Shown piece after piece: positions 36,315 through 45,451 of a stretch of DNA of 64,000 nt. The notes under the pieces were generated by a model. That model made no database searches, was not told the origin of the DNA, and saw nothing but the letters and a program-made list of their open reading frames with translations. This stretch comes from Eisenbergiella sp900555195. GTDB lineage: Bacteria; Bacillota; Clostridia; Lachnospirales; Lachnospiraceae. Positions within the stretch are counted from its first letter, which is position 1. Every line of letters begins with the position of its first letter. The stretch spans positions 1-64,000 of the forward strand of contig CABUMH010000001.1 of assembly GCA_902492555.1 (NCBI GenBank). Reading direction: 5' to 3'. Both the position numbers and the translations under genes were made by a program.

Positions 36315-37970
36315 ATGTTTTGTGTGAATTGCGGAAAGGATATTACAGATGCGAAGAGGTTCTGCCCTTACTGCGGGGCGGTGTGTACACATACGGTGAG
36401 AAAGCGTTCTTTTTTCAGGAAGCGATGGAGGGTGGCGGCTGCTATCCTTTTGACTTTCTGCGTCCTTGGTGTTCTGCTGGCAGGGGTGGGAAGGCTTGTT
36501 TCCAGATACCGGTATCAGCGTCAGCTTTCGCTGGGCGACCGTTATCTGCAGGAAATGGAGTATGAGGAAGCGGCTGCGGCTTATGAAAGGGCGATCCGGA
36601 TCGACCCGAAGCAGGAGGACGCCTATCTGAAGGCGGCGCAGGCACGGCTGGAGATGGGGGAAGGAGAAGAGGCTGTCAGTCTGGTTGAGACGGCTCTTGA
36701 AGCTGTCGGGAAAGAAAAATTTGACAGCCTGCAGGAAGAAGTGGAGAAAATCAGGAAGGAGGCTGCAGCGCAGGAGGCGGAGCAGACGGTACAGGGGACT
36801 GGCGAGGGGGAAAACGTCGAAAACCCCGGAAGGGCGGAACTGGATGCGAAGAGCGTCTATGATCTTTACAGCCGTCTAAATCCGCTGCTTGCTTGGAGCG
36901 ACGATTACTATGGAGAGAAGGACGTTCTGGGAGAGATAGAAAAGACGGGTAACCGGAAGGAATTCGCGAACATCTGCTTTGCTTATCTGGAACAGTTATG
37001 TCCCGACGCTCAGATTGAAGATTATGTGGAACATTATACTTCTTATAATACCGTCTTTGGAGACGGGGCGTTTTCGGCAGAAGAGGAGGGAACCATTGAG
37101 GAGATGGGCACGCCGTATGAGACGATTGATCGCGCCAGGGCACAGGAGGAGTTTAAGAAGGACTGGTGCAGGAATCTGGATCTGTCCGGAGAAGAATATA
37201 CTTATGAAGTGGTAGGGCATTCCGGATGGAGGCTGACGAATGCATACAAGCTAGAGGAAGTGAACAAAGCGCTGAAAGCCTTTCTGGGGGAGCGCTTTAT
37301 TGAATTTACGGCAGAAGAACTGGAAGGATACAATTTTCTGTATGATCCTGAGAATCAGATCATATGCAGAAAAGCGCGGGAGGGCATATATTTTGAGGCG
37401 GCAACGGCTTCTGAGTTTGTCCATAACTATGTACAGGAAGCATTTCGGGACGGGGAGAAAACGTATATCCGGATAAAGCATCTGCGGCTGTCTCTCAATG
37501 AAGAAGGCGTTTGGAGTTCCGAGACAGAACAGTGGTGCAGCAGCTATGAAGAGGCGCTTCAATATCAGGGAGACGGATCCTGGAGGTGGGTTCTGGCCAA
37601 TACTTGGGGAAAACATGGGCAGGCATGCAGCGTTCCGCTTTTCTATTATGGCAGGCCAATCCCCCTGCTATATGCGCAGAACCTGGATTCCGGATCATCT
37701 GCGGCCAACGAAGATTATGATCTGGGCGTATGCGGGTTTATCGACGCACAGAACAGAGAGCTTGACTGGGAATATGATCCTTCCAGGGGAGACGGGAAAA
37801 TTGTACGGTATCTGAGTGAGGAAGAAGCGTTTGCCTGTGCACAGGCGAATGCGAAAGAATTAATGGATCCGGAGAATGAATTTCATTCGTCCCTTCAGAC
37901 GGAATATGAGATCATCTTTGTGCTGGAAAATGAGGAAGGGATATACCGCGTTGCGGAAATACTGCGCTAG
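36315..37970 (+). CDS. Zinc-ribbon, TPR membrane protein
   Basis: About 551 residues: zinc ribbon (CVNCG...CPYCG), membrane helix (about 38-60), TPR pair (LGDRYLQEMEYEEAAAAYERAI and the following repeat), coiled linker, and an outer region of about 370 residues without a family I recognise (LLAWSDDYYGEKDVLGEI; AQEEFKKDWCRNLDLSGEEY). The start is chosen to place the ribbon at the N terminus, nine bases after GAGG; ATGs at 36300 and 36306 are also in frame. The TPR unit is nearly identical in pattern to those at 33121, 37989 and 43939. Confidence 0.8.
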   Translation: MFCVNCGKDITDAKRFCPYCGAVCTHTVRKRSFFRKRWRVAAAILLTFCVLGVLLAGVGRLVSRYRYQRQLSLGDRYLQEMEYEEAAAAYERAIRIDPKQEDAYLKAAQARLEMGEGEEAVSLVETALEAVGKEKFDSLQEEVEKIRKEAAAQEAEQTVQGTGEGENVENPGRAELDAKSVYDLYSRLNPLLAWSDDYYGEKDVLGEIEKTGNRKEFANICFAYLEQLCPDAQIEDYVEHYTSYNTVFGDGAFSAEEEGTIEEMGTPYETIDRARAQEEFKKDWCRNLDLSGEEYTYEVVGHSGWRLTNAYKLEEVNKALKAFLGERFIEFTAEELEGYNFLYDPENQIICRKAREGIYFEAATASEFVHNYVQEAFRDGEKTYIRIKHLRLSLNEEGVWSSETEQWCSSYEEALQYQGDGSWRWVLANTWGKHGQACSVPLFYYGRPIPLLYAQNLDSGSSAANEDYDLGVCGFIDAQNRELDWEYDPSRGDGKIVRYLSEEEAFACAQANAKELMDPENEFHSSLQTEYEIIFVLENEEGIYRVAEILR

Positions 37971-37988
37971 GATAGGGGGAGGAAGAAG

Positions 37989-39467
37989 ATGTATTGTACC
38001 AGATGCGGCAGAAAGCTTCCGGAAGGGAGCACAGAATGTCCTTACTGCAGGCAGACGGCGGGCGGAAGCCAGACGGCTTGGACAGGAGCCCCTGCTGGTC
38101 AGGCGGCAGGGAGAGGGCCGGGAAATCAGTCTGCAGGAAGCGGCGGAAGTAAGAAAAGAAAAAGTTCTGCAGGAAAAAGGGTGATTGTGGCAGCAGGCAT
38201 CCTGCTTCTGCTGGCGGCGGTTTTTGGAATCGCAGCTGTTTCCTACAGAGTTGTGGCCAGGAAGCAGTATGAGGAACAGGTATCTTTGGGAGAACGATAT
38301 TTGGAAGAACTGGATTATGAAGCTGCGATAGCGGCGTTCGAGGAAGCGATCCGGATCGATCCGAAGAGGGAAGAAGCGTATCTGGGCTTGGCAGAGATAT
38401 ACATCATGCAGGGAGATTATGAAGAAGCGGAGAAAATTTTGGATGATGCCTATTCTGTCATCCATACGGAGAGCCTGAAAGACAGAATGACCGAACTGGA
38501 AGAAGAACGAAGAGAAGCGGAAGAAATGCGCCGGGCGCAGCAGGAAGAAGCTTCTGAGGCGGAAGCGATGCAGGAAGAAAGCCGGGGAGAGGCGGACAAG
38601 ATCCCGGAAAGCCAGCCAATAGCGGAGCCGGAAAGCCAGTCAACAGCAGGGCAGGAAAACCAGGATGGGGAGATCCCGTTCTATGAGCATGGAGAGATAA
38701 CGCTGGAGGGATGGCTGGAAGAAGTGCAGAGTGAGCATATAGGAGGCGGTTTTGAGTCTACGACCTATGTGCTGCACCTGGATCAGCCCGCGATTTTCCG
38801 CGTTACCGATTGGGATTCAGAGGAAGAATACGAAACGGAAATCCAGGATTCGGTGCAGGTATCGTATGAAGTGGAAGGTATCGAAGAAGCTGTGGGCCAG
38901 CATGTGCAGATCCGGGGAGAGGTGGAAGCAAGTCAGCCTACGGCATATTATATCAGGGACGTGGCCATCTATTCAGGAACCTGTCAGATCCTGGAGGAAG
39001 GGGCCAATGGAAATATGGATGCGTCGGATACCGGTCAGATAGATGTGGAGGCAAAGGTTGAAGAGATCCGTGAGATATATTATGGAATACAGAACAATCT
39101 TGGCGCGATGAGGGCGGAGGACAGCGGCGGCGGCACCATAAGATATTATGACGGAGCAAACAAGATTCGCAAAATCATCGCCATGCCGGGAACATATACC
39201 TATAACGGCGTTTACGGGGCTGAGGAATATACGGCGGAGTTCTATTATGACGAGAGCGAGAAGCTGGTATTTGTGTTCGTATATAATGGCTCTGATGGAA
39301 GTGAGTACCGCTTTTATATGAGTGATTTGACGGAATGTATTCGTTATATAGACGCGCAGGGGACGGTTATGGACTATTCCCAGCCAGTTTCCCCGATGGA
39401 GATCTCAGAGTTTGGCCAGTACTGCGAACTGGGAATGATGGAAATCGCCTGGGCCTATGGAGGATAA
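37989..39467 (+). CDS. Zinc-ribbon, TPR membrane protein (module copy B)
   Basis: 492 residues. Zinc ribbon (CTRCG...CPYCR), membrane helix, TPR unit (LGERYLEELDYEAAIAAFEEAI), coiled acidic stretch, then the shared beta-rich domain (ITLEGWLEEVQ...VQIRGEVEA). From the ribbon to this domain it is a close paralogue of the protein at 33121. The last 130 residues differ and contain IRYYDGANKIRKIIAMPGTY and YDESEKLVFVFVYNGSDG. Followed by an intact PP2C gene. Confidence 0.83.
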   Translation: MYCTRCGRKLPEGSTECPYCRQTAGGSQTAWTGAPAGQAAGRGPGNQSAGSGGSKKRKSSAGKRVIVAAGILLLLAAVFGIAAVSYRVVARKQYEEQVSLGERYLEELDYEAAIAAFEEAIRIDPKREEAYLGLAEIYIMQGDYEEAEKILDDAYSVIHTESLKDRMTELEEERREAEEMRRAQQEEASEAEAMQEESRGEADKIPESQPIAEPESQSTAGQENQDGEIPFYEHGEITLEGWLEEVQSEHIGGGFESTTYVLHLDQPAIFRVTDWDSEEEYETEIQDSVQVSYEVEGIEEAVGQHVQIRGEVEASQPTAYYIRDVAIYSGTCQILEEGANGNMDASDTGQIDVEAKVEEIREIYYGIQNNLGAMRAEDSGGGTIRYYDGANKIRKIIAMPGTYTYNGVYGAEEYTAEFYYDESEKLVFVFVYNGSDGSEYRFYMSDLTECIRYIDAQGTVMDYSQPVSPMEISEFGQYCELGMMEIAWAYGG

Positions 39468-39473
39468 AAGGAA

Positions 39474-40262
39474 ATGTTAATCGAAGCGGCAGTCATAACG
39501 GATGTGGGAAGGCTTCGGCTTAAAAATGAGGATAATTTTTTCCTCCTGGATACATATAAAGGGCTGACGCAGTCGAGATGCCAGAAAGTGTACCGCAGTT
39601 CGGGAGCGCCCTTTCAGGTTTATGCGGTGATGGATGGGATGGGAGGCATGAAAAAGGGAGAAGCCGCTTCTCTGCGTGCCGCTCAGACATTATCCCGTTT
39701 CATCTGGACGAAGGAAAAGGATGCCTGCATTTCCTGTGTGCGCGCTTTAAACCAGGCTGTGTGCGATCTGCATGAAAGTGCCGGGGAAAGTGGGACAACG
39801 CTCGCGCTGCTGTGCGTGGATGGCAGAAAAATCCAGATCTGCAATGTAGGGGACAGCAGAATTTACCGTTATTGGGCCGGCAGGCTGGAACTGCTGACGC
39901 ATGACCATACGCTTGCTCAGCAAAGATTGGATATGGAAACGAAAGGCTTTTTTCGCTCCCGCGCCAGAGGAAAAGTGCAGGAAGCGGGAGAAGGGCGGCA
40001 TCTGCTGACACAGTATCTGGGGATTCCCCCGAAAGAAATGCTGATTGAGCCATACCAGGCCAGAGAACGGAAAGTGAAGAGCGGAGAACTGTATCTGCTG
40101 TGCACGGACGGCCTGACCGGAATGGTGCCGGAACAGGAGATGCTTGCCTGCCTGAAAGGAAACGGCGGCGTGAAAGAGAAGACAGAACGGCTTGTGGAAG
40201 CGGCGCTGGGAAATGGCGGAGAGGATAACGTTACAGTGATGCTGGTGGAGATCAAAGCATGA
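39474..40262 (+). CDS. PP2C-family Ser/Thr protein phosphatase
   Basis: 262 residues with all phosphatase motifs: RLKNEDNFF, YAVMDGMGGMKKGEAAS, CNVGDSRIYRYW, LLCTDGLTGM and GGEDNVTVMLVE. Six bases after the preceding gene. Second intact phosphatase of the locus and the surviving copy of the module gene that decayed at 34955. The likely substrates are the kinases or their targets. Confidence 0.92.
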   Translation: MLIEAAVITDVGRLRLKNEDNFFLLDTYKGLTQSRCQKVYRSSGAPFQVYAVMDGMGGMKKGEAASLRAAQTLSRFIWTKEKDACISCVRALNQAVCDLHESAGESGTTLALLCVDGRKIQICNVGDSRIYRYWAGRLELLTHDHTLAQQRLDMETKGFFRSRARGKVQEAGEGRHLLTQYLGIPPKEMLIEPYQARERKVKSGELYLLCTDGLTGMVPEQEMLACLKGNGGVKEKTERLVEAALGNGGEDNVTVMLVEIKA

Positions 40263-40392
40263 AGCGGTGTAAACGATGTGGACATCACAATCCGGATTTT
40301 GAGAGCATATCCGCATCTATGCTGCATGCAGAATCTCTGGAACCGATATAACAGAAATGTTTTCCTATACTTATAAGAGAATCGAAGGAGGA
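40259..40392 (+). pseudogene. Collapsed copy of the discoidin-type zinc-ribbon gene (module copy B)
   Basis: The ATG overlaps the phosphatase stop exactly as at 35299. It reads MKRCKRCGHHN (compare MKCKRCGYDN), then jumps to PDFESISASMLHAESLEPI, which matches PDFESVSASMLYAEFPEPV far downstream in the intact gene. After a stop, another frame reads DITEMFSYTYKRIE, the intact C terminus being GITEMYPYTYKWAE. Two internal deletions have removed the membrane and jelly-roll parts. Confidence 0.85.
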
Positions 40393-40400
40393 GGCGCGAG

Positions 40401-41339
40401 ATGTTTTGCAGGAATTGTGGAAAGGAGATTGAGAATGGGAGATTTTGCCCATTTTGTGGGGCTTCATGTGATTCAGAAGCAGGGAAGAGGCAGCAGGAAC
40501 AGAGTCGGAATTTAGACGTAACCATAAAGTTGCCAGAGGAAGCGCCTGTGTATAATGTACGGCAGACTGTAGAGAAAGAAACAAAGCCAAAGATGGAGCA
40601 CAGAGGCGAGCCATTAACGGAGCAGGATGGAGCTGTTAGAAATACGGGAAAAGGAGCCAAGGTTGCAGCCTGCATTCTTGGCGTATTCTTGATACTTTCG
40701 TTAGGAGGAACTGGAATTCTGGGATTTATACTGATCAGGCTCTATGATCAGAATCAATATCTGGAGCAAATAATACAAAGTTATGCTTATTTAGAGGAAG
40801 AGGCATACGAGAAGGCTATCCAGGCATGCGCCGAAGCAATAGAACTCGTTCCGGAGAGAAAAGAAGCATATTTGCTTTCAGCAGAAGCCAGCATGGGGCA
40901 AAAACAGATAGAACCGGCCATAGCTGTGCTGGAACAGGGAGCCGCAATAGAGGGAATGGATAAAGCGGTGGAAGAACGACTGGACGAATTAAAAACCCTT
41001 CAGGAGGATGTGCCGACTTTAGAAGACCTTGGAGTGACAGAGGAAGACCTTTCAGAATATGCATTGAGTGTGGAAAATTCTATGAACCAGGTCGTGGAAC
41101 AGGAATTACAGGAACAGTATGCTTCGGATAAGGTGATCTCTGCGGGGCTGTTGGAGTGGGAAGAGATGCTGAAGGTGATTGGCGATTATCAGGATGCAAC
41201 TTTCCAGAAGGTGGAAATGGATTGGAGAGGGGTACATATTTTGCTTAAGATAAACGGTAGCAAAGGAGAGGGGACATTAGAACTCCTTTTGAATAAGGAG
41301 CTGTATCTCGAGGAAATAAATGCTAAAGCCAGTGAATAA
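40401..41339 (+). CDS. Zinc-ribbon membrane protein with TPR-like outer helices
   Basis: 312 residues: short zinc ribbon (CRNCG...CPFCG), charged linker, membrane helix (about 87-110), then about 100 residues of TPR-like helices (QSYAYLEEEAYEKAIQACAEAI; LLSAEASMGQKQIEPAIAVLEQ). A small C-terminal domain closes LKINGSKGEGTLELLLNKELYLEEI. Strong GGAGGAGG ribosome site. It directly precedes the second kinase. Confidence 0.8.
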   Translation: MFCRNCGKEIENGRFCPFCGASCDSEAGKRQQEQSRNLDVTIKLPEEAPVYNVRQTVEKETKPKMEHRGEPLTEQDGAVRNTGKGAKVAACILGVFLILSLGGTGILGFILIRLYDQNQYLEQIIQSYAYLEEEAYEKAIQACAEAIELVPERKEAYLLSAEASMGQKQIEPAIAVLEQGAAIEGMDKAVEERLDELKTLQEDVPTLEDLGVTEEDLSEYALSVENSMNQVVEQELQEQYASDKVISAGLLEWEEMLKVIGDYQDATFQKVEMDWRGVHILLKINGSKGEGTLELLLNKELYLEEINAKASE

Positions 41340-41370
41340 CGGCCGACTGTGACGTAAGAGGAGGAACGAG

Positions 41371-43848
41371 ATGTTTTGCAGGAACTGTGGAAAGGATATC
41401 AGCGGGGCAGGGAAATTTTGCCCCTATTGTGGACAGCCGATTAAAGGCGGCCAGCCCGATGCCGGGAACAGTCTGGCCGGCGATGGGAGCGGCCAGTCAA
41501 ATGCCGGAGGCAGCCAGGCGGAACAGGGAGGCCATCGGCAAAACGTCGGGGAAAATCAGTCCGACGCAGCGGAGAACAATGGTACAAAAGATGGTTCTCC
41601 TATGGATCAGTATCGCAAATATGAGCCGATTTTCGGAGCCTGGTACCTGAAACGTTTGATCGGAGAAGGCGGTTTTGGAAAGGTATTTGAGATTGAGCGC
41701 AGAGATTTCGGTCAGGTCTACCGTGCGGCCTTAAAGGTAATCACCATCCCGCAGGAGAAGGGAGAAATTGACAATCTCCATTCAGAAGGGATGAGCAATG
41801 AGAATGTATCCGGGTATTATAAGAATTATGCGCAGGACATTATCAGCGAGTTCGCTCTGCTTTCCAAGCTGAAGGGGAATAGCTATATTGTCAGCTACGA
41901 GGATCATACGGCCATTCCTCACGAAGATAATATTGGATGGGATATTTTGGCAAGGATGGAACTTCTCACGCCGTTAACCCAGTATATGGAACAGCATGCG
42001 CTGTCCCCCCAGGAAGTGGCGAAGATCGGTATCGATATCTGCCGGGCGCTGGAGGTCTGCGGAAAATATAATATCATACACAGAGATATTAAGCCGGAGA
42101 ACATTTTCGTGTCCGAGTTGGGTACATTTAAACTGGGAGACTTTGGAATTGCCAGGCAGATGGCCCGTTCTCAGAGCGTCCTTTCCAAGAAGGGCACGTT
42201 CATCTATATGGCTCCGGAGCTCTACAAAGAGGAAAAGAGCGACGCCACAGTGGACATTTATTCCCTGGGCCTGGTGCTGTACCGGCTGTGCAATAAGAAC
42301 CGCATGCCTTTCCTGCCGCCTTATCCGCAGATGATCACCTATCAGGATAGGGAAGAGTCCTTAAAGAAGCGGATTTCAGGAGAAAAAATGCCTGTTCCGG
42401 CGGATGCGGATAAGGAATTAAGTTCGATTATCCTGAAAGCGTGCAGCTATAAGGCGCATGACAGATGGCAGACGCCTGCAGAACTCAGAGAAGCACTGGA
42501 GAACTATCTGGCGCTTTGCGCCGCCAGACAAAAAGGGCGCAAAGCTATAAGGGAACATAAGAAGCAGGTGAAGCTGGAAAGGAAGCAGAAGGGCGCAAAG
42601 AAGAGAAAAGCGATTGCGATTGCTGCGCTGGTGCTGCTTCTGCTGTGTGCGGGCTGTGTCGCAGCGGCGACGCTGTTGCTTCCAAGGGATAAGGAAGAAG
42701 GCTGGGGCTCAAAGGCCGTCGCGGCAGTGGATGAGACAGAAAGTCAGAAGATGACAGAAGAGACAGTGGAAACGGAGAGCCCTGCGGAGACGGAAAGCCA
42801 AACCGCAGCTGTGGAAACGAACACTGTGGGAACAGAGGCTAGCACAGAGACATCAACTGTTATGGAAGAGACGCAGACAGAGCCAGCCACAGAGGAAGAG
42901 ACGGAAAAAGAAGTGGAACTTTCTTCCATGAAACTGGTGAATTCCAGTGACCGCTATACCCTTGTGGAATCTGGAAGCTATATGGATAGTCTGGGAAACG
43001 AGTACTATTCGGGGAACCTTTTCTACCTGAGCACCTATGGAAACAGTTATTGGGGAGAGTATGGATTTTCGGAGAACCGGTGTGGGTTTGGAGAATATTA
43101 TTTGGGAAGAGGCTATAAGACGCTGAAGGGCCTTTTGGCGGTTTCGGATGATACTTCCAACGAAGATGTATCCGCGCGGTTGGAGATATATGGAGATAAC
43201 CGGGTACTCGCTTATTATGACTTTAACAGGAAAACAAGGCCATTTGAGATTGAACTGGATGTAAGTGAGGTGGATTATCTGGCATTTAATCTGGTATTCC
43301 GTACAGAGGAAGGAGAAGGGGATGTAGGGGTATTGATGCAGGATATGGTACTTACATCCAATCCGAATCCGCTGCCTGAAAAAGAAGAGATCGGAACAAA
43401 GATAGTGGATTTGAAAGCGACCAATAGTAATGACGGGTTTGTGCAGATTTCTTCTCATGCAAGGACGGATGTGCTCGGAAATGTATATTCTCCGGATAAT
43501 CTGCTTGAGGTTAGCGTAAATGGAAATACTGCCTGGGGAAATAACGGATATGATGAAGATAGAACTGCTTTTGCAGAGTATTGCATTGACTCTCAGTACA
43601 CTACGCTGACAGGTGTACTGGCGCCTTCGGATAAGATAGATCCAGAAAATCCTGGCCTTCAGGGAATATTAGTTGTTTTGGGGGATGATAAAGTCCTGGG
43701 TTCCTTTCTTGTGAATTCCACAACGGGCGCTACCGAAGTGAATCTGGATGTATCAGGAGTAGAGTGGATCCGATTTGAGTTTCAATTTAATGCTGCGGAT
43801 GCGGCAGGAGACGTCTATGCTTTAATGTCGGATTTTGTGTTTGAATAA
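41371..43848 (+). CDS. Zinc-ribbon Ser/Thr kinase with duplicated NPCBM-like outer domain
   Basis: 825 residues. Zinc ribbon (CRNCG...CPYCG), Gly/Gln linker, then a complete Ser/Thr kinase domain (about 90-385) with glycine loop GEGGFGKVF, catalytic HRDIKPEN, DFG and APE motifs. A basic linker and a membrane helix (about 410-432) follow, then a Thr/Glu-rich stalk and two tandem copies of a 145-residue beta domain. Both copies share the plan S-D-LGN-Y----L---GN--WG--G---R--F-EY, resembling NPCBM-type carbohydrate-binding modules. It looks like a receptor kinase that senses surface glycans. Unlike the kinase at 11793 it keeps the canonical HRD and DFG. Confidence 0.92.
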   Translation: MFCRNCGKDISGAGKFCPYCGQPIKGGQPDAGNSLAGDGSGQSNAGGSQAEQGGHRQNVGENQSDAAENNGTKDGSPMDQYRKYEPIFGAWYLKRLIGEGGFGKVFEIERRDFGQVYRAALKVITIPQEKGEIDNLHSEGMSNENVSGYYKNYAQDIISEFALLSKLKGNSYIVSYEDHTAIPHEDNIGWDILARMELLTPLTQYMEQHALSPQEVAKIGIDICRALEVCGKYNIIHRDIKPENIFVSELGTFKLGDFGIARQMARSQSVLSKKGTFIYMAPELYKEEKSDATVDIYSLGLVLYRLCNKNRMPFLPPYPQMITYQDREESLKKRISGEKMPVPADADKELSSIILKACSYKAHDRWQTPAELREALENYLALCAARQKGRKAIREHKKQVKLERKQKGAKKRKAIAIAALVLLLLCAGCVAAATLLLPRDKEEGWGSKAVAAVDETESQKMTEETVETESPAETESQTAAVETNTVGTEASTETSTVMEETQTEPATEEETEKEVELSSMKLVNSSDRYTLVESGSYMDSLGNEYYSGNLFYLSTYGNSYWGEYGFSENRCGFGEYYLGRGYKTLKGLLAVSDDTSNEDVSARLEIYGDNRVLAYYDFNRKTRPFEIELDVSEVDYLAFNLVFRTEEGEGDVGVLMQDMVLTSNPNPLPEKEEIGTKIVDLKATNSNDGFVQISSHARTDVLGNVYSPDNLLEVSVNGNTAWGNNGYDEDRTAFAEYCIDSQYTTLTGVLAPSDKIDPENPGLQGILVVLGDDKVLGSFLVNSTTGATEVNLDVSGVEWIRFEFQFNAADAAGDVYALMSDFVFE

Positions 43849-43938
43849 GAAGAATGGAATGGCCTGCTTCTAAATATCAGGGATATATTGTATTACGGAA
43901 ATACTGTCATGATCAGATGAGGATAGAGGAGAAAGAAA

Positions 43939-45324
43939 ATGTTTTGTTCAAAATGTGGCAAGCCCATTCCTGACACGGCCAGGTTCTGCCCTTTCTGCGG
44001 AAGTATCTGCGGTGGGGGAACCATGGAAAATAAAATGGAAGGAGGATATGGAAATAAAGGTATTTCCGGCGGTGAGCCTGTTTCTTCCGGAGGAGAGGGG
44101 AAGGTGCGCCCTAAAGGACGAAGGAGGTTGTTAGGGCCGGTTCTCGCGGCGTCTTTTTCGCTCTTGGTCATAGCGGTTTTGGTTTTGTTTGGCGCGACTA
44201 GGCTGGTGGCGAACAGGCGGTATACGGAGCAGCTTTCCTTGGGGGAGAGGTATGAACAAGAGCTGGACTATGAAGCCGCCATGGCTGCTTATGAGGAGGC
44301 GATCCGGATTGACCCGAAGAGAGAGGATGCCTATTTGGCATTAGCAAGGCTGAATTTAGAGATGGGCGAATTTGATGCTGTGCAGGATGTATTAGCGGAA
44401 GCGCTGGAGCGAGCGGGAAATTCCGCAGAGGAAGAGGCAAACCGTCTGCTTCGGGAAGCAGAGGAAAGGGCGGAAGAAGCGGCGCAGGCAGAAGAAGTGG
44501 GGAGAGCGGAGGCTGATCAGATAGAAGAGGGAGATAATGGCGTGGCTGCCTCGGAGGAACAGGAGGCCGTTTCATCCGGTTTTCCGGGCGAAGATGTGCC
44601 TTTCCCAGAGGCTGGAATGGAGGGAGAGACTGGACATATCGGGCCATATACCTTTTATCTTACTTCCTATGATTGGGATTGGTCGCTGGAAGGATATGGA
44701 CAGTTTTTTGCGGTCGATCTGGAGTATCCGGTCTTTGAAGGGGATACGGAGGCGGAACGCGGGCTGAATGCGTATTATGAGACATGGCTGAATACCAAAA
44801 GGCTGGAATATGAAGAAGATGAATATTCTACGCCTAATCAGATCCTGAGTGATATCGATGAAGGCTATGTATGGGAAGAAACCAGCGGCAGTGAGGATTA
44901 TCAGGTGGAAAGTATGGCGATGACAAACGAGGTTTTCTCTGTTCTCAGGAGCAGCTATCTGTACTATCCGGGTGCGGCTCATGGCATGCCATTCAGGGAG
45001 ACGGTTTATATCGACAGGCGGACAGGGGAGACGCTGGAACTGGAAGAATTTATCTCCATTAGCAAAGAGGAACTGGATGAAAGGGTGAGGGATGCCTTTC
45101 GGGAAGTAGCGGCCCAGGAGCCGGAGGAATTTTCCTGGTCAATGGAATTCTTGGAGGAGATCAGCGATTTTGCCGATTATAGCTATCTGGGAGAAGACGG
45201 CGTGATATTTTACAGGCCGCCTTATGAACTGGCCTCCTATGCCAGAGGCTTTGTAGAAATTACGATTCCTTATGAAGACCTGGGGATGGGGGAAGTCGTG
45301 TATCTGGAAATTGAAACGCCATAG
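43939..45324 (+). CDS. Zinc-ribbon, TPR membrane protein with DUF3298/RsiV-like domain
   Basis: 461 residues: zinc ribbon (CSKCG...CPFCG), basic linker, membrane helix (about 70-92), TPR unit (LGERYEQELDYEAAMAAYEEAI), acidic coiled stretch, then an outer domain (about 225-461). This domain has the DUF4163/DUF3298 pattern, including YYPGAAHGMPFRETVYIDRRTGE, found in RsiV, the lysozyme-binding anti-sigma factor of Bacillus. Binding of lysozyme or cell-wall material is possible by family analogy. Last gene of the co-directional T7SS locus; the mobile element begins just beyond. Confidence 0.82.
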   Translation: MFCSKCGKPIPDTARFCPFCGSICGGGTMENKMEGGYGNKGISGGEPVSSGGEGKVRPKGRRRLLGPVLAASFSLLVIAVLVLFGATRLVANRRYTEQLSLGERYEQELDYEAAMAAYEEAIRIDPKREDAYLALARLNLEMGEFDAVQDVLAEALERAGNSAEEEANRLLREAEERAEEAAQAEEVGRAEADQIEEGDNGVAASEEQEAVSSGFPGEDVPFPEAGMEGETGHIGPYTFYLTSYDWDWSLEGYGQFFAVDLEYPVFEGDTEAERGLNAYYETWLNTKRLEYEEDEYSTPNQILSDIDEGYVWEETSGSEDYQVESMAMTNEVFSVLRSSYLYYPGAAHGMPFRETVYIDRRTGETLELEEFISISKEELDERVRDAFREVAAQEPEEFSWSMEFLEEISDFADYSYLGEDGVIFYRPPYELASYARGFVEITIPYEDLGMGEVVYLEIETP

Positions 45325-45370
45325 AGAATGGGATGCAAAAGAGAAAAGCGTATGTTTATATAATAAATAA

Positions 45371-45411
45371 AGGGATGGGGCATGATTTATACAAATCATC
45401 GCTCCATCCCT
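45371..45411 (-). terminator. Terminator of the tRNA-Ser gene
   Basis: AGGGATGG pairs with CCATCCCT, with an inner ATGATTT/AAATCAT stem. On the minus strand it is followed by a T-rich run (TTTATTTATTATAT), so it would end transcription from a leftward tRNA gene. It also faces the end of the T7SS locus. Confidence 0.65.
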
Positions 45412-45451
45412 GTGCAGGACGGTCTGTCCGTTGACAGCGCCATACTGTTAA

